From contig JAAXXA010000236.1 in NCBI GenBank assembly GCA_013334735.1, forward strand, positions 1 to 5,396: a stretch of 5,396 nucleotides of DNA. Reading direction: 5' to 3'. The position numbers and the translations under genes are program-made. Of this stretch, positions 1 to 5,036 are shown in pieces. Below the pieces are notes generated by a model. The model searched no databases and was not told where the DNA came from. It saw only the letters and a list, made by a program, of their open reading frames with translations. This stretch comes from Bacteroidota bacterium. GTDB taxonomy: Bacteria > Bacteroidota > Bacteroidia > Bacteroidales > CG2-30-32-10. How positions within the stretch are numbered: position 1 is the stretch's first letter; every line of letters begins with the position of its first letter.

Positions 1-1
1 T

Positions 2-163
2 GTAGAATATTTTGTAAAGCACAAAATGAACGAAGGACGCTTAACACCTGTTCCATCCTTACCTTCCACAAGCCCCGCGAATACACATTTAACTTTTGAA
101 GAAAAAATTGAACGCTGGAGTGGAATTAAATATTTGTTGAGGAAATACTATACTGAATCTTAG
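2..163 (+). CDS. C-terminal end of an unrecognised protein (5' end outside window)
   Basis: An open frame enters from the left edge and ends at TAG 161-163, giving 53 residues. It is hydrophilic, with a Pro/Ser/Thr-rich stretch (PVPSLPSTSPANTH) followed by a charged, probably helical tail (FEEKIERWSGIKYLLRKYY). The other forward frame that starts at base 1 also stays open for about 100 bases, but its composition (many Cys, Arg and His) looks less protein-like. I see no family signature, no membrane segment and no signal for cellular location. It is on the same strand as the cas1 remnant downstream, from which it is separated by about 180 non-coding bases. It does not resemble any Cas9 C-terminus I know, so I do not treat it as part of a CRISPR operon. 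The coding call rests on frame, codon look and a plausible C-terminal tail only. Confidence 0.55.
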   Translation, partial: VEYFVKHKMNEGRLTPVPSLPSTSPANTHLTFEEKIERWSGIKYLLRKYYTES

Positions 164-346
164 AATGTTTGCGAGGTTATTGAGCGCAGTCGAAATAAAA
201 GCAAAAATGCTTAGATGCAGTTATAATTATAAAGATGAATGTGTGATATTTACAAGATTATCTATTTTAGATTATCTATTTTAGATTATCTATTTTGGAT
301 ATTTTAAAAATTTATCTCGATGGTTGCAACATGAATATTAATAATT
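164..346. other. Non-coding spacer upstream of the cas1 remnant
   Basis: This is an AT-rich spacer of 183 bases without a convincing gene. It holds, in order: an element of the type TTGAGCGCAGTCGAAAT at about 180-196, a sequence I associate with Bacteroidota intergenic regions; a small hairpin with arms AAGCA (199-203) and TGCTT (208-212) and no T-run after it; three tandem 14-bp repeats (255-296, listed separately); and an 8-bp palindrome GTTGCAAC at 323-330. An ATG at 331 is out of frame with the cas1 start at 347. No clean TAnnTTTG promoter is present; the closest string is the end of the third repeat (TATTTTG), one base short of the consensus. Confidence 0.6.
255..296. repeat. Three perfect 14-bp tandem repeats
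   Basis: The unit AGATTATCTATTTT occurs three times head to tail at 255-268, 269-282 and 283-296 without a mismatch. The array ends in GGATATTTTA, a degenerate continuation. It lies about 50 bases upstream of the cas1 remnant. The unit is too short, and has no spacers, to be a CRISPR array; slipped-strand duplication is the simplest origin. It could affect expression by changing spacing upstream of the start, but no promoter is defined here. Confidence 0.9.
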
Positions 347-583
347 ATGATAAAACGAACCCTGTATTTCGGTAATCCTGCTTACCTGCATCTTGAAAAT
401 AAACAATTAGTTGTTAAACTTCCTGAAGTTGAGAAAAATCAGGACTTATCACTTGTTTTCAAAAAAGAAAGTACAGCAAAAATTCCAATAGAAGATATTG
501 GTATGAAAAGAAGTTTTTCGGAAAAACTCATGTTCTATTGGTATTTTACGGCTCTACTTGGAATAAACAGTACCCGTAAATAA
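347..583 (+). pseudogene. cas1: Truncated cas1 remnant (type II CRISPR integrase N-terminus)
   Basis: The 78-codon frame begins with MIKRTLYFGNPAYLHLENKQ and continues through KLPEVEKN and IPIEDIG (residues 46-52). This is the conserved opening of Cas1 from type II systems, especially the II-C systems of Bacteroidota. It corresponds to the N-terminal beta domain of the spacer integrase that works with Cas2. Family members are about 290-300 residues long, so roughly 80% is missing, including the C-terminal helical domain with the catalytic Glu, His and Asp. After IEDIG the family normally continues with a strand resembling VVLDHKQIT. Here the tail (53-78) is unrelated, runs MKRSFSEKLMFYWYF and stops at TAA 581-583. 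I could not find the lost sequence in the other forward frames just downstream. No cas9, cas2 or repeat-spacer array is visible on either side. The most likely reading is a leftover of a deleted or rearranged CRISPR-Cas locus; a functional short protein is unlikely. Confidence 0.85.
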
Positions 584-677
584 AAAAAATTATAAAAAAG
601 GGGATCGCAAAATAAAAAACATTTCAACGGAGCAAAAATTAAAACCATTTACTAACATTGTGAATTAATCAGGTTAC

Positions 678-713
678 AAAGAGAAAAAATAAATGAAAAT
701 ATTTTTTCTCTTT
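678..713. repeat. AT-rich 13-bp perfect inverted repeat, possible terminator
   Basis: The arms AAAGAGAAAAAAT (678-690) and ATTTTTTCTCTTT (701-713) are perfect reverse complements around a 10-base loop. Pairing can be extended outward with a bulge, since GTTA at 673-676 matches TAAC at 719-722. The stem is nearly all A/T and the T-run lies inside the 3' arm, so it could act as a weak terminator for transcription coming through the cas1 remnant or, read from the other strand, the reverse. It could also be the scar or terminal repeat of a small mobile element. Neither use can be decided from the sequence. Confidence 0.6.
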
Positions 714-772
714 ACGTATAACTTTTATGTAAATTTGAGCTTTCTTTGAACTAAGAAAAAAAAACTTTATTA

Positions 773-799
773 TTGTTATAATAAATTTAATTATATTTG
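773..799 (+). promoter_or_regulatory. Bacteroidota-type promoter candidate for the redox locus
   Basis: TATATTTG at 792-799 matches the -7 consensus TAnnTTTG of Bacteroidota. A TTG at 773-775 could be the -33 part; the 16-base gap between them is slightly shorter than usual. Transcription would begin a few bases before the ATG at 825, giving a leader of about 20 bases. It is the only good match I found upstream of any gene here, and no equally good one lies before nfnA, nfnB or the rubrerythrin gene. One transcript from here through 4973 is therefore plausible. Confidence 0.5.
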
Positions 800-824
800 T
801 GTAACCTTTTATAAAAAATTAAAA

Positions 825-1706
825 ATGACAAATTACAGTTTCATATCTTTAAATGTTAAATGTCCGGAATGCGGCAAATCGCTTATGGATCACGAACACA
901 AAGTTGACAATGAACCAAGTATTAAGTTATTGGTTAATGACTCTAAAAATAAAGGAACAATAAGGTTAAGTTCTATTTATGGCAGTTATAATTTTGTTTG
1001 CGATATAACATTGGAAAATGATTTAATTGCTGTTTTCTCCTGTCCGTTCTGCAAATCAGAAATCACAGCCAAAGAGCTTTGCTCCGCTTGTACGGCTCCA
1101 ATGTCTTCATTGATACTGGATATTGGTGGGAAAATAAATTTTTGTTCACGCAAAGGTTGTAAAAACCATAATATTGGTTTTGAAGACTTGTCAAGCGCTT
1201 TAACCAAGTTATATCAGGAGTTTGAGTACAGAGGAAAACACTTAACTGATGATATTTCTCATCATAAAGAAGATAAAAAAGCCCTGACAAAAGAAGAGGA
1301 AAATAAAGAAATAATTGAAACAGGGACTTTTCTTCAAACTTATTGCCCTCATTGTAAAAGAGCTTTGATAGAAGGCGATATGATTAAACTCAAAATTAAA
1401 AAGAAAAACGGTGAATCGGGACTTATTATGTTAAGCCCGTATTTGAATGTTTTTTCTTCAAAATCAACAGTTTTTCTTCCCGAAGAAGAAACCGTTGGCG
1501 ATATAAGTTGTCCTCATTGTAATACAAGCCTTATGGTTAATGGCGGAAAGTGTGAAAAATGCGGTACTCAGATAGCAAAAATATTAGTTGGAGCTCGTAC
1601 CAAAATGATTGATTTTTATATCTGTTCCAAAAAAGGCTGTACCTGGCATGGATTAAGTAAAAACGACCTTTCGGATATCAGACTCGAAGATAGTCTGGAA
1701 TGGTAA
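825..1706 (+). CDS. Tandem Cys-rich zinc-ribbon/rubredoxin-like protein (two modules)
   Basis: The 293-residue protein consists of two copies of one Cys-rich module joined by a charged linker (about 135-168). Each copy has three CxxC knuckles followed by a Cx4C..H motif. Module 1 has C13/C16, C73/C76, C86/C89, C107/C112 and H115, plus an extra Cys at 59. Module 2 has C174/C177, C229/C232, C243/C246, C267/C272 and H275. The knuckles read CPxC or CxxCG, as in zinc ribbons and rubredoxins, so each module could hold up to two tetrahedral zinc or iron sites. No signal peptide or membrane segment is visible, so the protein is probably cytoplasmic. The same module forms the N-terminus of the NfnB-like protein two genes downstream, and copy 2 is the closer relative (LSPYL, KKGC, WHGL). 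ATG 825 is the first start in frame and follows a TAnnTTTG promoter. I do not recognise a named family. A structural, regulatory or electron-carrier role for the Nfn complex is inferred from context only. Confidence 0.88.
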   Translation: MTNYSFISLNVKCPECGKSLMDHEHKVDNEPSIKLLVNDSKNKGTIRLSSIYGSYNFVCDITLENDLIAVFSCPFCKSEITAKELCSACTAPMSSLILDIGGKINFCSRKGCKNHNIGFEDLSSALTKLYQEFEYRGKHLTDDISHHKEDKKALTKEEENKEIIETGTFLQTYCPHCKRALIEGDMIKLKIKKKNGESGLIMLSPYLNVFSSKSTVFLPEEETVGDISCPHCNTSLMVNGGKCEKCGTQIAKILVGARTKMIDFYICSKKGCTWHGLSKNDLSDIRLEDSLEW

Positions 1707-1713
1707 ACAAATA

Positions 1714-1773
1714 AGTCCGCTACGGCGGATTAAAGTGCCTAGAGTCCGCTCCAGTCGGCGGAGTGCCTAAAGT
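1714..1773. repeat. Tandem GC-rich hairpin repeat plus AGTGCCTA motifs
   Basis: In the 127-base spacer before nfnA, an imperfect unit of about 29 bases is present twice. Each copy has a small hairpin with identical arms TCCGC and GCGGA (1716-1720 with 1725-1729, and 1745-1749 with 1758-1762) followed by AGTGCCTAGAGT (1734-1745) or AGTGCCTAAAGT (1762-1773). The loops differ: 4 bases in the first copy, 8 in the second. Neither hairpin is followed by a T-run, so they are not typical terminators. They could still stabilise or process an mRNA joining the flanking genes. The GC-rich units stand out against the AT-rich surroundings and look like dispersed intergenic repeats. The rest of the spacer carries several GTAATT copies at about 1798-1824. 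Confidence 0.7.
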
Positions 1774-1833
1774 AAATTTATAACAATTACTCTACCCGTA
1801 ATTCGTAATTGAATATTAGTAATTGATTGAAAA

Positions 1834-2658
1834 ATGTTTCAAATTGTCCGAAAACAAGAAATGGCTAAAGGTACTATTGTCAGATTCGACATTAGCGCCC
1901 CTAAAATTGCAGCTAAAGTAAAAGCAGGGCAATTTGTAATTTTACGAATAAACGAAACCGGCGAAAGAATTCCCCTTACAGTTGCAGATAAAGATGAATT
2001 TGCAGGCATTATTACTATTATCTTTCAGGTTGTCGGTAAAACCACAGCTCTTATGCGCTCTTTAAAAGAAGGAGATATAATAAAAGATGTGGTTGGACCT
2101 TTGGGCAAACCTGCCAACATTAATAAAATGGGAACCGTTCTGATGGTTGGCGGAGGAACAGGTGTTGCCATCCTTCATCATATAGCCAAAGCTTTTAAAG
2201 AAGCCGGAAATTTTGTTATAGGAATTATAGGCGCAAAAGATAAAGAACTTATGATTCTCGAAAATGAGATGAATGCAGTTTGTGATGAACTTATTATTAC
2301 CACTGATGATGGAAGCTATGGAGAAAGGGGCTTTGTTACCCAACCACTCAAAAAATATCTTGAGGAACGTTACGATATCAAGATAGTATATGCTATAGGT
2401 CCAATTATTATGATGAAAAATGTGTGCATACTTACTAAAAAATTTAATATTCCTACAATGGTAAGCCTTAATCCCATTATGATTGATGGAACAGGAATGT
2501 GCGGAGGCTGTAGAGTAAAAGTAGGCGATAAAACACAATTTTGTTGTGTGGATGGTCCCGATTTCGATGGTCATTTAGTGAATTTCGATGAACTAGAAAA
2601 AAGAAATAACTTGTATTTAAAAGATGAAAAATTATCATTACTTTTTTCAATCAGATAG
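1834..2658 (+). CDS. nfnA: NfnA/SudB-type FAD, NAD(H) and [2Fe-2S] oxidoreductase subunit
   Basis: This 274-residue protein belongs to the ferredoxin-NADP reductase superfamily branch shared by NfnA, SudB and the dihydroorotate dehydrogenase electron-transfer subunit PyrK. An N-terminal FAD-binding barrel includes ERIPLTVAD (44-52). The NAD-binding fold has VGGGTGVAILHHIAKAF (105-121), DDGSYGERGF (158-167) and AIGPIIMMK (187-195). The C-terminal cluster motif is DGTGMCGGCR (218-227) plus CVDGPDFDGH (238-247). The three cysteines C223, C226 and C238 together with D218 match the unusual Asp-plus-three-Cys [2Fe-2S] site known in Thermotoga NfnA; PyrK has four cysteines. With NfnB it would form a cytoplasmic complex exchanging electrons among NADH, NADPH and ferredoxin by flavin-based bifurcation, or act as a sulfide dehydrogenase/polysulfide reductase as described for Pyrococcus SudAB. 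The start is firm, since an in-frame TGA sits one codon before ATG 1834. No Shine-Dalgarno is visible. PyrK is less likely because no pyrD is adjacent and an NfnB partner follows. Confidence 0.93.
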   Translation: MFQIVRKQEMAKGTIVRFDISAPKIAAKVKAGQFVILRINETGERIPLTVADKDEFAGIITIIFQVVGKTTALMRSLKEGDIIKDVVGPLGKPANINKMGTVLMVGGGTGVAILHHIAKAFKEAGNFVIGIIGAKDKELMILENEMNAVCDELIITTDDGSYGERGFVTQPLKKYLEERYDIKIVYAIGPIIMMKNVCILTKKFNIPTMVSLNPIMIDGTGMCGGCRVKVGDKTQFCCVDGPDFDGHLVNFDELEKRNNLYLKDEKLSLLFSIR

Positions 2659-2662
2659 CCTC

Positions 2663-2700
2663 AACTTTAGGCATTCAAGGCACTACAAACTTTAGGCACT
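2663..2700. repeat. AACTTTAGGCA direct repeats, inverted copy of upstream motif
   Basis: The 49-base gap between nfnA and nfnB holds AACTTTAGGCA (2663-2673), a partial AAGGCACT (2677-2684) and AACTTTAGGCACT (2688-2700). The last is the reverse complement of AGTGCCTAAAGT at 1762-1773, extended by one base. The nfnA gene is thus bracketed by the same 12-bp motif in opposite orientation. Similar TTTAGGCAC strings are, as far as I recall, common between genes in Bacteroidota. They may be remnants of a dispersed repeat and not an operator, and the gap shows no promoter consensus. Confidence 0.7.
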
Positions 2701-2707
2701 ATTTGTT

Positions 2708-4492
2708 ATGTTAGATCTGGATATTAAATATTTAAAATTTAAAACATATTTAAACACTTATTGCCCGTATTGTCATCAAAGTTTTAATGTTGAAACAAAA
2801 GACAAGAAGCAATTAGTTTTAAAAGCTGTATTTAAAGGACAAGAAACAGATCTTATCCTTAGTCCATATCTTGATGTTTTTGAAGTAGAATCCAGCATAC
2901 CTATTGAAACAAATGAAGTGCTTGATGATATTCTTTGTCCTGAATGTCATAAAAGTCTTATAAGTAAAGAAATCTGCTGTGGCGAATGCGGGTCTCCTGT
3001 AGGTCATGTAATTATTTCAGCATTATCCAGATTGATACCTTTCTTTATTTGTCTTAAAAAAGGCTGTGAATGGCATGGGCTTACAAAAAGTGACGAACGA
3101 AAAATTAAATTAAAAATTCCGAGGCAGGAAATGCCTGAGCAGGATAAAACACTAAGGATACATAATCATCAGGAAGTGCCTTATGGTTACACGTCCGAAC
3201 TAGCATCGTTAGAAGCAGGGCGATGCCTGCAATGCAAAGCTCCGAAATGCGTTGAAGGATGTCCTGTTGATATTGATATTCCAGCTTTTATCAAACTGAT
3301 GCGCGAAAATGATTTCGATGGCGCTGCAAAAAAAATAAAAGAAAGAAATGTTTTACCTGCTGTTTGTGGTCGTGTATGTCCGCAAGAAAGTCAGTGCGAA
3401 GCCAAATGTATACTCGGAATAAAAGATATGCCAGTTGCTATTGGACGTTTGGAAAGGTTTGTAGCTGATTTTGAAAGAAAAATGGATTTGGTAAAAATAC
3501 CTGTAATAAAAAACAAAACTAACAAAAGAATTGCCGTTGTAGGTTCGGGTCCTGGCGGTCTTACCGTTGCTGCAGATATGGCACTGTTAGGTTATTCCGT
3601 TACAGTTTTCGAAGCTCTGCATGAACTGGGAGGCGTTCTTACTTATGGAATTCCAGAATTTCGTCTGCCAAAATCAATTGTTCAGTTTGAAATAAATTAT
3701 CTTAAAGAATTAGGAGTTCGGTTTGAGCTTAACCATGTAATTGGCAACATTCTTACAGTTGACGAACTTCGGGAACATTTTGATGCTGTGTATATTGGCG
3801 TAGGCGCCGGATTACCTGTATTTATGGGGGTTGAAGGTGAAAGTTTAGGAAATGTATTTTCGTCAAATGAATATCTTACACGAATGAATCTCATGAAAGC
3901 ATACCGATTTCCCGAATATGATACACCTATGCCTAAAGGAAATAAAGTTGTGATTGTGGGAGGTGGTAACGTGGCGATGGATTGTGCGCGAACTGCTATA
4001 AGGACTGGCTCTACAGAGGTTACAATAGTATATCGTCGTTCGAGACACGAATTACCTGCTCGATTAGAAGAAGTTCATCATGCCGAGGAAGAAGGTATAA
4101 AATTCAAACTTTTAACATCTCCTGTCAGATATATTGGAACGGATTATAATTCGTTAAAAGCAGTGGAATGTATTAAAATGGAATTGGTTGAACCCGATAG
4201 TTCAGGCAGAAGACGTCCTGTTCCTATTAAGGATTCTAACTTTATTATTGAGTGCGATTCGGCTATTATAGCTATTGGAACAGGTCCTAATCCGATTATT
4301 TTCAGCACTTCGCCTGATCTTAAAAGAAATAAATGGGGTTATATTGACGCTAACGAAAAAACAATGGAAACTTCAATTCCAAAAGTATATGCCGGCGGCG
4401 ACATTGTTACTGGTTCCGCTACCGTTATCCTGGCTATGGGAGCAGGACGCGCCGCGGCTAACACTATGCATAAACAATTATCAAAAAAGTAA
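2708..4492 (+). CDS. nfnB: NfnB/SudA-type oxidoreductase with fused N-terminal Cys-rich module
   Basis: The 594-residue protein has two parts. Residues 1 to about 127 are a Cys-rich module (C19/C22, C77/C80, C91/C94, C115/C120, H123) alignable with the second module of the protein encoded at 825-1706. From about 138 a complete NfnB/GltD-like chain begins with PRQEMPEQD and GYTSELASLEAGRCLQC. It has two cluster motifs of the [4Fe-4S] type (C173, C176, C181, C185 and C220, C224, C230, C234), an FAD-binding VGSGPGGLTVAADMA (278-292), the NADP-binding VVIVGGGNVAMDCARTA (414-430) with YRRSRHELPAR (442-452), and the closing FAD motif YAGGDIVTGSATV (561-573). The chain alone matches the usual length of about 460 residues, so the extra part is a true N-terminal extension. 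An in-frame TAG at 2693-2695 makes ATG 2708 the first start. With NfnA it should form the NADPH/ferredoxin half of the complex; a glutamate synthase small subunit role is less likely because no gltB is adjacent. The rubrerythrin gene follows after 25 bases. Confidence 0.93.
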   Translation: MLDLDIKYLKFKTYLNTYCPYCHQSFNVETKDKKQLVLKAVFKGQETDLILSPYLDVFEVESSIPIETNEVLDDILCPECHKSLISKEICCGECGSPVGHVIISALSRLIPFFICLKKGCEWHGLTKSDERKIKLKIPRQEMPEQDKTLRIHNHQEVPYGYTSELASLEAGRCLQCKAPKCVEGCPVDIDIPAFIKLMRENDFDGAAKKIKERNVLPAVCGRVCPQESQCEAKCILGIKDMPVAIGRLERFVADFERKMDLVKIPVIKNKTNKRIAVVGSGPGGLTVAADMALLGYSVTVFEALHELGGVLTYGIPEFRLPKSIVQFEINYLKELGVRFELNHVIGNILTVDELREHFDAVYIGVGAGLPVFMGVEGESLGNVFSSNEYLTRMNLMKAYRFPEYDTPMPKGNKVVIVGGGNVAMDCARTAIRTGSTEVTIVYRRSRHELPARLEEVHHAEEEGIKFKLLTSPVRYIGTDYNSLKAVECIKMELVEPDSSGRRRPVPIKDSNFIIECDSAIIAIGTGPNPIIFSTSPDLKRNKWGYIDANEKTMETSIPKVYAGGDIVTGSATVILAMGAGRAAANTMHKQLSKK

Positions 4493-4517
4493 ATATTAAC
4501 AAATAAATATTATATAT

Positions 4518-4973
4518 ATGAAAGAATTTGGATCAGTTAACGATATTTTAGAATTTGCTATTTGTCAGGAGCAGGAAGCTGTAGAATTTTATTCTGACTT
4601 GGCTTCAAAAATGAAAATAGAAGCTATGCGCATAGTTTTTAATCAATTTGCACAGGAAGAAATGGGACATAAAGCTAAGTTGCTAGATATAAAAGAAAAA
4701 GGTATTTACGAAGTTTCTTCTGAAATAATCTCCGATTTAAAAATTTCAGATTATTTGGTTAAAACTCCTGCCGCAAACGATATGACATATCAGGAAGCAT
4801 TGGTATTGGCAATGAATAAAGAAAAATCGTCATTTAAACTTTATTTAAATTTATCGGAGAGAGCGCCAAATGCAGAATTAAAATCACTTTTTTTGATGCT
4901 CGCGCAAGAAGAATCGAAACATAAACTACGTTTCGAGATAGAGTATGATGATATGGTTTTAAAAGAAAATTAA
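4518..4973 (+). CDS. Rubrerythrin-type diiron protein without rubredoxin domain
   Basis: The 151-residue protein is a four-helix ferritin-like domain. Helix 1 has QEQEAVEFY (17-25) with a candidate ligand among Glu18/Glu20. Helix 2 has AQEEMGHKAKL with ExxH at Glu48/His51. Helix 3 has MNKEKSSFKLYL with Glu102. Helix 4 has AQEESKHKLRF with ExxH at Glu132/His135. These are the diiron ligands of rubrerythrins, which reduce hydrogen peroxide to water and protect anaerobes. Classical rubrerythrins of about 190 residues end in a rubredoxin domain that delivers electrons. Here the chain stops about 16 residues after the last ligand and has no cysteine beyond Cys16, so an external electron donor is required. 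No signal peptide is visible, so it is cytoplasmic. It lies 25 bases after nfnB on the same strand and is probably co-transcribed. The nearby Cys-rich modules or the Nfn complex are candidate electron sources, but this is inference. Other peroxide- or iron-handling ferritin-like roles are possible. Confidence 0.9.
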   Translation: MKEFGSVNDILEFAICQEQEAVEFYSDLASKMKIEAMRIVFNQFAQEEMGHKAKLLDIKEKGIYEVSSEIISDLKISDYLVKTPAANDMTYQEALVLAMNKEKSSFKLYLNLSERAPNAELKSLFLMLAQEESKHKLRFEIEYDDMVLKEN

Positions 4974-4978
4974 AGTTT

Positions 4979-5036
4979 TAAAAGTACCGAACTGCGCGTA
5001 CAGCGTAAGTTATGCTTACAAACAGTTGGGGTTTTT
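4979..5036. terminator. Nested inverted repeat, probable terminator between convergent genes
   Basis: Between the rubrerythrin gene and the convergent - strand gene, outer arms AACTG (4990-4994) and CAGTT (5023-5027) pair. They can be extended outward imperfectly through ACC/GGGG to AAAA (4980-4983) against TTTTT (5032-5036). Inside, GTAAG (5005-5009) pairs with CTTAC (5015-5019) around TTATG. The T-run on the + side and the A-run on the - side suit a bidirectional terminator. The outer stem has mismatches, and the T-run overlaps the stop codon of the - strand gene. Confidence 0.55.

Larger units (their letters stand above)
584..824. other. AT-rich spacer between cas1 remnant and redox locus
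   Basis: These 241 bases contain no supported gene. Several poly-A runs are present, then a 13-bp inverted repeat (678-713) and a promoter candidate (773-799), both listed separately. I searched it by eye for degraded Cas1 or Cas2 coding and for CRISPR repeats and saw none that I would defend. The strip at 657-682 (TTGTGAATTAATC, then AGGTTACAAAG) has a faint look of a Bacteroidota II-C repeat but occurs once. Confidence 0.6.

Noticed and set aside
655..685. Possible single CRISPR repeat (TTGTGAATTAATC then AGGTTACAAAG)
   Set aside because: It slightly resembles Bacteroidota II-C repeats, but occurs once, has no spacers, and the similarity is to short AT-rich words only.
986..1290. Two short - strand frames inside the Cys-rich protein gene
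   Set aside because: Both overlap conserved Cys motifs on the + strand and have no recognisable content.
1714..1762. GC-rich hairpins as Rho-independent terminators after the Cys-rich protein gene
   Set aside because: Neither stem is followed by a T-run, and the unit is duplicated like an intergenic repeat.
2062..2574. 170-residue - strand frame opposite nfnA
   Set aside because: It is fully antisense to a gene with complete NfnA motifs. Its His/Ser/Asn/Ile-rich composition is what a shadow frame would give.
1834..4492. Reading the pair as PyrK plus glutamate synthase small subunit
   Set aside because: No pyrD or gltB is nearby. The Asp plus three Cys cluster motif and the adjacent pairing fit NfnAB/SudAB better.
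4275..4499. 74-residue + strand frame overlapping the end of nfnB
   Set aside because: It overlaps the conserved FAD motif region of nfnB in another frame and shows no family signature.
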